This document shows positions 44,675 to 52,151 of a stretch of 55,614 bases of DNA, piece after piece; the stretch's first letter is position 1; each line of letters opens with the position of its first letter. The position numbers were made by a program, and so were the translations under genes. Source of the stretch: Myxosarcina sp. GI1 (GTDB lineage: Bacteria > Cyanobacteriota > Cyanobacteriia > Cyanobacteriales > Xenococcaceae); assembly GCF_000756305.1 (NCBI RefSeq), contig NZ_JRFE01000032.1, forward strand, positions 39,580-95,193, in the 5' to 3' direction. The notes below the pieces were generated by a model. The model saw only the letters and a program-made list of their open reading frames with translations. It was not told the origin of the DNA and did no database searches.

Positions 44675-46078
44675 GTGATCTATTTAGAATCGATACATCA
44701 TAATCAATTATCCCCCAATTTTGTATTTTACAATCCATTGCTAGCAACTACACCAAATGCTGAAACCACGTCAATGGTTTTGGCAGGAGTTTTACTGAGT
44801 CTTGTCTTTATTTATTTAGCTAGCAAACTAGGAGGAGAACTTTCTAAATTAGTCGATTTACCTCCCGTATTAGGGGAATTAGTTGCGGGTGTAGTAGTCG
44901 GAGTTTCGGCTTTGCACCTATTAATATTTCCCGAAACAGGCGCAGTAGCCAGCGATTCGATTGTCATAATTATCTTGCAGCAGATCGCTGGTTTAAATCC
45001 TGAAAGTGCCGAGAAAGTGTTTGCTCTCTCTAGTAAGGTAATCTCGATTTTAGCCGAACTTGGAGTAATTATACTTTTATTTGAAATCGGTCTAGAGTCG
45101 GATTTAAGAGAATTACAAAAAGTAGGTTCTCAAGCAGCAGTTGTAGCAGTTGTTGGTGTTATTGTTCCTTTTGTCGCAGCTACAGCTGGATTGATGTTGA
45201 TTTTTGGTCTACCAACTATTCCTGCGGTGTTTGTCGGTGCAGCATTAACTGCTACCTGTATTGGTATAACTTCTAGGCTGCTGTTGCAGTTAGGGCAGCT
45301 AAAATCTATCGAAGGTCAAATTATTGTCGGCGCAACGGTAATTGATGATGTTATTGGAATTGTTATTTTAGCAGTTGTGGCATCTTTAGCCAAAACTGGA
45401 GATGTCGATCTGCTCAACTTGGTTTACTTAATTATTAGTGCCACTGCTTTTTTATTAGGTTCGGTCTTTTTAGGTAAATTTTTTAACAACAGCTTTATGG
45501 CGATTGCCGATAAGTTACAAACTAGAGGTAAGTTAGTTATCCCTGCGTTAACTTTTGCCTTTTTGATGGCGTTTTTAGCTAATACAGTTGGTTTAGAAGC
45601 AATTTTGGGTGCTTTTGCTGCTGGTTTGGTATTAGATGAAACTGACAAACGTAAAGAACTAGACCAACAGGTTATTCCGATTGCCGATATTTTAGTACCC
45701 ATTTTCTTTGTATCTATAGGTGCAAAAGTCAATCTTAGTGTCCTCAATCCTACCAGTTCGGGTAATTTTCAGGGATTGGCGATCGCAGCTTTCTTAATTT
45801 TGGTAGCTATTATCGGTAAAACGATCGCTGGTTTTGCTGTTTTTGGCCAAGAAAAAATCAATCGTTTAGCCATTGGCATTGGCATGATTCCTCGTGGTGC
45901 AGTTGCCTTAGCCTTTGTTAGTGTTGGTGAGATTAACGGCGTTTTAGATAAACCTTTACAAGCAGCAATCATTATTATGGTAATTCTGTCTACCTTTGTT
46001 GCTCCTCCTCTGTTACGTTTTGCTTTTCAACAAGGGGAACAACTGACAGAGAAACCAGACTTAGCTTTGGAAAAATAA
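44675..46078 (+). CDS. Cation/proton antiporter (CPA2, KefB/NapA-like)
   Basis: 467 residues with GTG start; the ATG at 44774 is an alternative that keeps all membrane helices. About 12 membrane segments. Motifs: LVDLPPVLGELVAGVVVG, LLFEIGLESDLRELQKVG, GAALTATCIGITSRLL, GATVIDDVIGIVIL with the conserved Asp, and GMIPRGAVALAFVSVG. It exchanges Na+ or K+ for H+ across the plasma or thylakoid membrane. No RCK/TrkA domain is attached. It probably forms an operon with the ferredoxin gene. Confidence 0.9.
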   Translation: MIYLESIHHNQLSPNFVFYNPLLATTPNAETTSMVLAGVLLSLVFIYLASKLGGELSKLVDLPPVLGELVAGVVVGVSALHLLIFPETGAVASDSIVIIILQQIAGLNPESAEKVFALSSKVISILAELGVIILLFEIGLESDLRELQKVGSQAAVVAVVGVIVPFVAATAGLMLIFGLPTIPAVFVGAALTATCIGITSRLLLQLGQLKSIEGQIIVGATVIDDVIGIVILAVVASLAKTGDVDLLNLVYLIISATAFLLGSVFLGKFFNNSFMAIADKLQTRGKLVIPALTFAFLMAFLANTVGLEAILGAFAAGLVLDETDKRKELDQQVIPIADILVPIFFVSIGAKVNLSVLNPTSSGNFQGLAIAAFLILVAIIGKTIAGFAVFGQEKINRLAIGIGMIPRGAVALAFVSVGEINGVLDKPLQAAIIIMVILSTFVAPPLLRFAFQQGEQLTEKPDLALEK

Positions 46079-46128
46079 TTGACATTGCTTGATTATTCTC
46101 ATCAATTTAAAACCGAATTTAAAAGACC

Positions 46129-46178
46129 ATGTATTTAAATCGCAGACAATTTTTCTTGCTCGGTGGCGCAACATTTAG
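46129..46178 (+). pseudogene. Twin-arginine signal peptide fragment
   Basis: MYLNRRQFFLLGGATFSY looks like the start of a Tat-exported protein (RRQFF motif, then a hydrophobic core). The homologous-looking part ends where the converging OsmC gene ends (46179), and the frame beyond is the antisense of that gene. It is therefore a remnant of a gene cut off at this junction. The original protein cannot be identified. Confidence 0.45.
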
Positions 46179-46619
46179 TTATGCTAAAGAGGCATCTAGT
46201 TCGATTTCTACCCCTTGCCGCAGTGCATTAGAGATAACGCAGACTGCCTCAGCTTCTTGTGCTATCTGCTGAAAGGTTTCTGCATTCATATCAGGAACTT
46301 GACCTTTGGTTTCAAGATGAATTTTGGTAATCTTAAAACTGCCATCTGCTTGAGATTCTAGTGTGCAGACTGGTCGCGTATCAATGCTAGCTGGCTGATA
46401 GCCTTTGTTACTCAGCGTCAGAGCAAACGCCATGCTATAACAGGCGGCATGAGAGGCTGCTAGTAGCTCTTCTGGATTAGTGCCAGGGGAGTCTTCAAAG
46501 CGCGTGGTAAAACTGTAAGGCGTTTGTTTTAAAATTCCACTGGTAGTATCGATCCGTCCGTCGCCGCTTTTTAAGTTTCCATTCCAGACGGCGTTAGCTG
46601 TCCGATTTATAGTTGCCAT
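46179..46619 (-). CDS. osmC: OsmC-family peroxide/osmotic stress protein
   Basis: 146 residues. GTNPEELLAASHAACYSMALT-like core and EAVCVISNALR give the two redox Cys (near 60 and 126) of OsmC/Ohr thiol peroxidases; the position of Tyr and His fits the OsmC branch. It reduces organic hydroperoxides in the cytosol. GGAGG precedes the ATG. An IS630 copy begins 31 bp upstream, between the gene and activator box 11. Confidence 0.92.
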   Translation of the reverse strand: MATINRTANAVWNGNLKSGDGRIDTTSGILKQTPYSFTTRFEDSPGTNPEELLAASHAACYSMAFALTLSNKGYQPASIDTRPVCTLESQADGSFKITKIHLETKGQVPDMNAETFQQIAQEAEAVCVISNALRQGVEIELDASLA

Positions 46620-46657
46620 AATTTCATGTCCTCCATATTGTTGACATTAAACCGCAT

Positions 46658-47506
46658 CTACTTTGAAAACCGTAGTTTTTCTTCTTCTGGATCGAGGTGT
46701 TTTTTAACCCACAAGCGATCGCTTAAAAACAGTGGAGTAGTATTAATTAGATGCTGAAAATCAGCAACAGCAGAAATTAACTCTTGTTGTTGGTCATAAC
46801 AAACATGATAAGTTATGTCTTCTCTGAGCCATTGCCAAAGATGTTCGACAGGCATAAAATCTGGGCTATAGCCAGGTAATTGTAGAAGATGGATGTCCAT
46901 TGCTGATGCTGCCTCGGTGACCACTTTAGCACGATGATATGGTGCGCCATCCCAAACCACAGTTATTTGTTGCTGGGGAAATTCGACTCGCAACTTTTTG
47001 AGAACATCAATGGTATTAATTTTCTCTGCTTTCTCATAAGGAAAAATTCTGGTTTGCGCCTGATTATAGAGGTAAACACCATAAAAAGAGACTTTCTTTC
47101 TTCCAGGAGAACTAGAGCTGACCCAAAACCTTTCTCCCCGAATTGACCAACCGTAACCTTCATCGGTATCTAAATGTATATGGGCTTCATCAATATAGAT
47201 AATTAATCGCTTTTGATGAAGTGCATCCTCTAATAATTCAGTAATTTGTTCGACAAATTCAGCTCTTTTGGCGGTATTGCCTTTATTAAGCAACTTCTTC
47301 GCTTTCTTCCAGGAAAAACCCATCTGCTTAAGAGTTTTTCTGACTGTCTCTCGACAACAATTTATCTTCCACTTCTGTTTCAGCCAGTGGACGAATCTTT
47401 TTAACGTCCAACGTGGAAACCCTTGAGATTTCCTCCCTCTTTCTTGTGGTGCTAATGCTGACCTTAAAAGAGCTTTCTGGATTTGATTCCCTAAATCTTT
47501 TCGCAC
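46658..47506 (-). CDS. IS630 transposase, DDE catalytic part (orfB)
   Basis: 282 codons. The DDE residues are in YIDEAHIHLD, VVWDGAPYHR and LPGYSPDFMPVEHLW. It lacks its own N-terminal HTH and is in a different frame from orfA. The natural fusion point is the run of seven T at 47513-47519 (minus strand CCCTTTTTTTCC): a shift there gives NPFFSETVRKDLGNQ, the family consensus. Confidence 0.9.
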   Translation of the reverse strand: MRKDLGNQIQKALLRSALAPQERGRKSQGFPRWTLKRFVHWLKQKWKINCCRETVRKTLKQMGFSWKKAKKLLNKGNTAKRAEFVEQITELLEDALHQKRLIIYIDEAHIHLDTDEGYGWSIRGERFWVSSSSPGRKKVSFYGVYLYNQAQTRIFPYEKAEKINTIDVLKKLRVEFPQQQITVVWDGAPYHRAKVVTEAASAMDIHLLQLPGYSPDFMPVEHLWQWLREDITYHVCYDQQQELISAVADFQHLINTTPLFLSDRLWVKKHLDPEEEKLRFSK

Positions 47507-47772
47507 CGTTTCGGAAAAAAAGGGTTTCTTCCTCCCGTTCTTTGATACTCGACGGCTTTGAGACCTTCTTGATTATAACGATGCACCCATTCCATTACTG
47601 TTTGGGGATTTCTTCGGGTTTGTTCCCCTACCTTTGTAGCACTTTTCCCTTCACTAATTTCATACAATGCCATCAGTCTCTCTCTTGTTCGAGGATGTTT
47701 GGCAGCCAATGCCTCTGTTCTTAATAACTCTTTGCTTTGATTCCAACGAGCGTAATCTACTTTTAACATCAA
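47491..47772 (-). CDS. IS630 transposase, DNA-binding part (orfA)
   Basis: 93 codons. Helix-turn-helix region (RTRERLMALYEISEGKSATKVGEQTRRNPQTVMEWVHRYNQEG). After the T7 run it reads out of frame (PKRCEKI stop). Either programmed frameshifting at the T7 joins it to orfB, or a single-base change has inactivated this copy. Confidence 0.85.
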   Translation of the reverse strand: MMLKVDYARWNQSKELLRTEALAAKHPRTRERLMALYEISEGKSATKVGEQTRRNPQTVMEWVHRYNQEGLKAVEYQRTGGRNPFFPKRCEKI

Positions 47773-47987
47773 ATCGATCTTATTTTTCTTCTCTTAATCA
47801 GCCTATTTGATTTTGAGCCAAAACTCCAGTTTTCAAACTGGACGGGGTTTAAATCCAGTTTACTATTTAGGGAAAAAACAGCACGAGCTGCTTGCTAGAT
47901 TACTGTTGCTCTACTGTTATTTTGAAAAGAATTCTCATCGATTTCTATGAGCTAGCTCAAGGAATGAGATCGAGCATGATTAACTTG

Positions 47988-48022
47988 AGGCTAAAAAAAC
48001 AATTTGAGGAATTTGTGAAGAA
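47988..48022 (-). promoter_or_regulatory. Direct-repeat activator box 11 with -10 (cut off from osmC)
   Basis: Minus strand: TTCTTCA, CAAA, TTCCTCA (complement of 48005-48011), 11 nt, TAGCCT (complement of 47988-47993). It points at the IS630 copy. Without the IS (one TA restored), the osmC start would be about 170 bp from the -10. Confidence 0.75.
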
Positions 48023-48191
48023 CCGTAATTTATTTAAGAGAACTTGGTTTTGAAGAGATAGATTAAATAATTTCCCTCTGATTATAATCTAGCTCAAGGA
48101 AGTCATTCAAAAAATTTGGCAAGATTAAAATGGAATGGAGACAGCGATCGCTCTGTCCCAGATGCAGATTAAGTTTAAGGGGGTAGATAAG

Positions 48192-48650
48192 ATGACACTT
48201 AAACTAGAAAAACTTGCCAAAATTTACTTAAATGGGAAACCAGCCGAAATTTCTGACGAAACTCGGCAAGAACTTTGTAATTGGCTTATGGGCGAATTTC
48301 AACAGCTTCCGATTAATATCGTTCCTTCTGATTTTGAGCGTTATGAAACCGCTCAAGAAATGTTGGACGACCTGGCTCGCGATCGCCTTTATGTTTCCGC
48401 TCAAAGCTACGACACTGAGGTTTATCCTAATCCTTTTTGTGGATTCGCTTTTCAAGCCATTCACGATTACGATCACTACAAAAACAACTCCGACTTTAGT
48501 TTAAGCGGAGAAATTGCCTCTTATCGAACTACTGCTAATCGCGCTCCCAGTTTAGAGATTCAGAAAATTCTTTACTCGCAAATCGTTTTGAAAGCTGCTG
48601 CTTGGCTCTATCTCGGTCATGAGCCAGAATCCAAAATTGTGTTTGCATAA
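48192..48650 (+). CDS. Conserved-looking hypothetical protein
   Basis: 152 residues from ATG at 48192, chosen because AAGGGGG lies before it; 19 codons upstream are open but look non-coding. Function unknown. Segments DDLARDRLYVSAQSYDTEVYPNPFCGFAFQAIHDYDHYKNN and LYSQIVLKAAAWLYLGHEP have closely spaced His/Asp/Tyr (AIHDYDHY), which could bind a metal. It is divergent from box 11. Confidence 0.6.
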   Translation: MTLKLEKLAKIYLNGKPAEISDETRQELCNWLMGEFQQLPINIVPSDFERYETAQEMLDDLARDRLYVSAQSYDTEVYPNPFCGFAFQAIHDYDHYKNNSDFSLSGEIASYRTTANRAPSLEIQKILYSQIVLKAAAWLYLGHEPESKIVFA

Positions 48651-48734
48651 GAAGCTAATTAGTAAAAAATATAAGCTGTTCGTCATTTAAACTGCATATT
48701 ATTTAATTAGGCAAAATACAGTTAAACTTTCTCC

Positions 48735-48875
48735 CCGTCTCCCTTTCTCCCAGTCCCCCCGTCAGCCAAAACAAGCAACTCGCGCATTCCCTTGCGTCAA
48801 TCGCTGGAGCGATTCGCCAGCGAAGCTGTCGGCAGTCTCCAGCTGCGCCGACGCGGGGTCGCTCGTCAAATTAAA
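48735..48875. repeat. Palindromic repeat cluster
   Basis: Contains GCGCATTCCCTTGCGTC, the nested hairpin CGCTGGAGCG...CGCCAGCG, CTGGAGACTGCC-type arms and GCGCCGACGCGGGGTCGC. It belongs to the same class as pieces at 4400-4440, 9136-9160 and 29340-29410. No gene here. Confidence 0.5.
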
Positions 48876-48950
48876 TGCGTGAAAGCTTATCTGCCAAGTC
48901 GATTTACAATCATTTTAATACCGAGCAATTGTTAGGAAAAATCTTTTTTG

Positions 48951-48985
48951 TTCCTCATAAGTTCCTCAAAGTTTTTGTTTAGTCT
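48951..48985 (+). promoter_or_regulatory. Direct-repeat activator box 12 with -10
   Basis: TTCCTCA at 48951, TAAG, TTCCTCA at 48962, 11 nt, TAGTCT at 48980. It lies about 50 bp before the D1 remnant. Confidence 0.85.
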
Positions 48986-49036
48986 TTATAGTATCGTTTA
49001 TCTTTTTTGCAAGTATAAGAAAAGACGTAAGTAAAA

Positions 49037-49263
49037 AACTATAATAGTCGCTCGGTACATTTTCTTTGGGCAGCTTTACCTACTATTGGTATTTGGTTTG
49101 CCGTAAGAATCGGCACTATAGCTTTCAACTTCAATGGATTTAATTCTAACCAGTCCATTCTAGATGCTAGCGGTAAAGTCATCCCAACTGATGCCAACCT
49201 TGCTTAACCGAGTCAACTTGGGAATTCAAGCAATGGACGCTTCCAATATCCATAAATTTTCTT
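49037..49263 (+). pseudogene. psbA: Photosystem II D1 protein remnant (C-terminal end), possibly rogue/sentinel type
   Basis: The frame reads [45 protein letters not shown], and after one frameshift near 49199 [20 protein letters not shown] stop. This is the last quarter of D1 (compare NSRSLHFFLAAWPVVGIWF ... MAFNLNGFNFNQS ... [24 protein letters not shown]). The Mn-cluster ligands H332 and E333 are replaced (Asp, Ala) and the D342/A344 end is missing, as in divergent rogue/sentinel D1. The first 270 codons are absent, yet box 12 is directly upstream. Confidence 0.8.
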
Positions 49264-49505
49264 AAGTTGCTTTAGCTAGCCAGCTATTTAAAATGCATCA
49301 TTGTTCATAGCGCGATCGCTTCTTGAAGCAGCTTTGAGCCGATAGGCTCTGTGTACCTCACTAAGAGGCTTTTTGAAATGAATTCAAGTCCCTGAAAGCC
49401 TCGCTCAAGAACCTACTATATCGCTTTTAACCTAATAGCGATCGCTCAACCTAACTTACTGAGATTATTCAGTAATTACAATTCTCAATAATCAATTTTA
49501 TTGCC
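49264..49505. other. Intergenic region
   Basis: No gene seen. It contains two HIP1-like sites and short inverted stretches such as GAGGCTTTTTGAAATG; the promoter of the NifX-like gene is presumably near 49450-49490 (no activator box found). Confidence 0.4.
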
Positions 49506-49964
49506 ATGAAAATTGCCGTTGCCAGTCAGAATAAAACCAACATCACAAGTCATACAGGGAGATGTAAAAACTTCTGGATTTACGAAGTAAACTCCAAAGA
49601 AATTCTTAGCAAAGAGCTTTTGCAGTTGTCCAAAGAAGAAACTTTTTTGAATACTGTTCCTCATATCCCCCAGGCTTTAAATAATATTCAAGTTTTGATT
49701 TCTGGAGGAATAGGATGCGGATTGATGAACCGTTTAGAGGATCAGGGAATTGAGGGCATTGTGACTTCAGAAAGAGAACCCGATCTAGCTGTTATTACTT
49801 ACCTCGAAAATTCTTTAGTCAAAAAACTATCCCAAACTTGCGATCGCCAACGCAGACATAACAGCAAAAGCGATAAGCCTAATGGCATGGCTTCGCTACG
49901 CCGTCAAGACCTTTACGGACACGGCTACCACTTGCCAACGATCGACTTAGGCAGAACTGTTTAA
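49506..49964 (+). CDS. NifX/NafY-like dinitrogenase cofactor-domain protein
   Basis: 152 residues. MKIAVASQNKTNITSHTGRCKNFWIYEV, PHIPQALNNIQVLISGGIGCGLMNRLEDQGIEGIVTSE and AVITYLENSL form the 110-residue Fe-Mo cofactor-binding domain found alone in many non-diazotrophs. The last 40 residues are not conserved and contain the short repeat GGCATGGCTTCGCTACGC (MASLRR). The cofactor or signal bound here is unknown. It is followed by the DUF4079 gene after 17 bp. Confidence 0.85.
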   Translation: MKIAVASQNKTNITSHTGRCKNFWIYEVNSKEILSKELLQLSKEETFLNTVPHIPQALNNIQVLISGGIGCGLMNRLEDQGIEGIVTSEREPDLAVITYLENSLVKKLSQTCDRQRRHNSKSDKPNGMASLRRQDLYGHGYHLPTIDLGRTV

Positions 49965-49981
49965 TTTAAAAGAGGTTTCAA

Positions 49982-50437
49982 ATGTCATTTATCATTACTT
50001 GGTCGCAATTTATTCATCCTCTTGTGATATGGATTCTGTTTTTTACTGCTATTTATGCCCTATATCTCGGTTGGCAAATTCGCCATACTCGCAATGCACC
50101 AAAAGAAATCCGCAAAGAGTTGGTTAAGAAAAATTTTAGCAACAGACATCATCGAGTCGGTTCAATTTTATTGGCTTTTATGGTGATAGGAGCTTTAGGC
50201 GGAATGGCAGTAACTTACATCAATAACGGTAAATTAATAGTCGGACCTCACTTATTGGTGGGTTTGGGTATGGTAGGACTCATTGCGACCTCTGCTTCTT
50301 TAGTCCCGTATATGCAAAAAGGAAATGACTTAGCTCGTTATAGTCATATCTCCCTCAACGCGATACTTTTAGCATTATTTAGCTGGCAAGCGATTACTGG
50401 AGTGCAGATTGTACAAAAGATAATCGGTAATTTGTAG
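49982..50437 (+). CDS. DUF4079 membrane protein
   Basis: 151 residues with four membrane helices (ILFFTAIYALYLGW; VGSILLAFMVIGALGGMAV; LLVGLGMVGLIATSASLV; ISLNAILLALFSWQAITGV). The His residues in RHHRVG, PHLLVG and YSHISLN fit a cytochrome b561-like core; DUF4079 is a cyanobacteria/plastid family. AGAGG precedes the ATG. Probably cotranscribed with the NifX-like gene. Confidence 0.88.
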   Translation: MSFIITWSQFIHPLVIWILFFTAIYALYLGWQIRHTRNAPKEIRKELVKKNFSNRHHRVGSILLAFMVIGALGGMAVTYINNGKLIVGPHLLVGLGMVGLIATSASLVPYMQKGNDLARYSHISLNAILLALFSWQAITGVQIVQKIIGNL

Positions 50438-50605
50438 TTTTTTAGCTTTAATTGGGGCGAAGGAAAAAGCGCAAATCGCCCTAATTATTACTTTGAAATA
50501 TATTATTCAACAAGTGCAATCCGTAGCTTAGTACGTCAAGTTAACTAACAAAATCTTTGGCATATCTGTAATAAAAGCAAACCCTAAATAAATTTAAAAA
50601 ATCAT

Positions 50606-51301
50606 ATGAATCTATCAACTATTCAAAAACGTTTGTTTGCTTGGGGCATGGGAAAAGCGAATGCTGCCGATGATTACGGGATTAAGCTAATCGATTGCCC
50701 TGAGTATGAAAGCTTAGGAGAACTTAAACAAGCACTTTTAGGAAATTTACAGCATAAAGTCTTGGAAATTGGTCCTGGTGCGGGAGCTAATCTGGCTTAT
50801 TATCCTAATAACATTCACTGGATTGGTGTCGAACCTAATGTCTATATGTATCCTTACTTAAAACGAGAGGCACAACAACAGAAACTCTCGAACATCGAAC
50901 TGCATCAAGGAACAGCAGAAGACTTACCAGTGGAGAATGAAAGCATCGATACGGTTGTCAGTACCCACGTTCTCTGTTCGGTTAGCCAACTTTACCGTAG
51001 CCTTCAAGAAATTAAACGCATCCTCAAACCAGGAGGCGATTTTATCTTCATCGAACACATTGCAGGAGAATGTGGCACTTGGACGCGGAGAGTTCAAGAT
51101 GGTATCAAACCAGTTTGGAAAACTCTGTTTGATAACTGCCACCCCGACCGCCAAACTGGAGAAATTATTCAACAAATTGGGCTAGAAACCGTTAATTACT
51201 ATGAGTTTAAACTGGATTTTCCCATTGTCAGTCCTCATATTGCAGGGATAGTTAGGAAAAAAATCAATAACCGAATTTTTAAATATTTCGCACGTTACTA
51301 A
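50606..51301 (+). CDS. Class I SAM-dependent methyltransferase
   Basis: 231 residues. Motif I VLEIGPGAGANLAYY, acidic loop VEPN, TAEDLPVENESIDTVVSTHVLCSV and LKPGGDFIFIEHI. The layout resembles the METTL7/thiol methyltransferase-like group. A small-molecule substrate is likely. Soluble, no neighbours to refine the role. Confidence 0.87.
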   Translation: MNLSTIQKRLFAWGMGKANAADDYGIKLIDCPEYESLGELKQALLGNLQHKVLEIGPGAGANLAYYPNNIHWIGVEPNVYMYPYLKREAQQQKLSNIELHQGTAEDLPVENESIDTVVSTHVLCSVSQLYRSLQEIKRILKPGGDFIFIEHIAGECGTWTRRVQDGIKPVWKTLFDNCHPDRQTGEIIQQIGLETVNYYEFKLDFPIVSPHIAGIVRKKINNRIFKYFARY

Positions 51302-51529
51302 TGAAGCACAATAGATTATCGTAAATATTGCTAATTTCGTCAGATTTTCATTGTCACATCTTGAACTATTATTGATTTTTCGCGATGACATTATTTTGAC
51401 TCAAATTGCTAAAACTACCTCAAGGCAATGGATTTGAATGCAATTTGTTAGAAGTATAATGCAACTCGCGAAATGTGGGTTTAAAGCAAGACTCAATCGA
51501 GATAATTTGCCTATATTTAGGTTGATAAA

Positions 51530-51757
51530 ATGAGAACAGGAGCAATTAATCTTCCGTTGCGAGATATAACTCAAAACCTTGACCAAATTCCTAAAGATCG
51601 TCTTGTGGTACTTTACTGTGCGTCGAGTTATCGAACTGCAATGGGCGTTATGGCTCTCCAAATGCTCGGATATACTAATGTCAAAGGTTTTCCTCCTAGG
51701 ATTGAAGGGGGGAAAGCAGCAGGACAAGAACTAGAATCATCAAAGTTTTTCACCTAG
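51530..51757 (+). pseudogene. Rhodanese-domain C-terminal fragment
   Basis: 75 codons: GAINLPLRDITQNLDQIPKDRLVVLYCASSYRTAMGVMALQMLGYTNVKGFPPRIEGGKAAG. The active-site loop CASSYR has the catalytic Cys, but the first half of a rhodanese domain is absent and the start is uncertain. It most resembles the rhodanese domain at the end of MBL-rhodanese proteins, whose N-terminus may be the remnant at 37433-37675. A small free-standing protein cannot be excluded. Confidence 0.6.
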
Positions 51758-52013
51758 TTGGGCAACAAAATTGCTCGATATTAATCACGGCTTCACCGTG
51801 ATCGGGAATCCAAGCAGCCCATTCCCAGTTTGATATTTGGCAAAGCAGCAAAGCCTCGTCATGACAGAGAGGACTAAATGATTCTGGTTCTAATAGTTGC
51901 ACCCAAGTATCTGACTGTGGTTGGGGCATAGCTGTTCTTCCCAGAGTCCGATTGAGAGGAATCGAACACCATTGCACTGTAGATTTTGGCTTACTTGATT
52001 TTTGCATCGTCAT
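51750..52013 (-). CDS. Small hypothetical protein
   Basis: 87 residues. The part LLEPESFSPLCHDEALLLCQISNWEWAAWIPDHGEAVINIEQF is the conserved-looking core; proteins with WIPDHGE are common in cyanobacteria, without known function. It overlaps the rhodanese fragment by 8 bp tail to tail. It is the nearest gene downstream of the permease on the minus strand, 138 bp away. Confidence 0.6.
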   Translation of the reverse strand: MTMQKSSKPKSTVQWCSIPLNRTLGRTAMPQPQSDTWVQLLEPESFSPLCHDEALLLCQISNWEWAAWIPDHGEAVINIEQFCCPTR

Positions 52014-52151
52014 AATTCTTTCCCAATCGTTAAAAGGTACTCTTACACATAAATTAAAATTGTTTTCTGTATCTAAATTAACAAAATTATCGACATTTTA
52101 GCAAAGTCAACGTTTCATAACTTAACTCAGTTACATCGATCGCTTTAAGAT

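Larger units (their letters stand above)
46650..47849 (-). mobile_element. IS630-family insertion sequence (1,200 bp)
   Basis: Flanked by TA on both sides (46648-46649 and 47850-47851), the IS630/Tc1 target. The imperfect 30-bp ends read AACCGCATCTACTTTGAAAAC (left) and AACCCCGTCCAGTTTGAAAAC (right, complement), followed by (C/T)(G)(T/G)AGTTTT. It contains orfA and orfB of the transposase. Confidence 0.88.

Noticed and set aside
48080-48120. Additional activator box (TAGCTCA ... TCATTCA)
   Set aside because: The heptamers are not 11 bp apart and no proper -10 lies 11 nt downstream.
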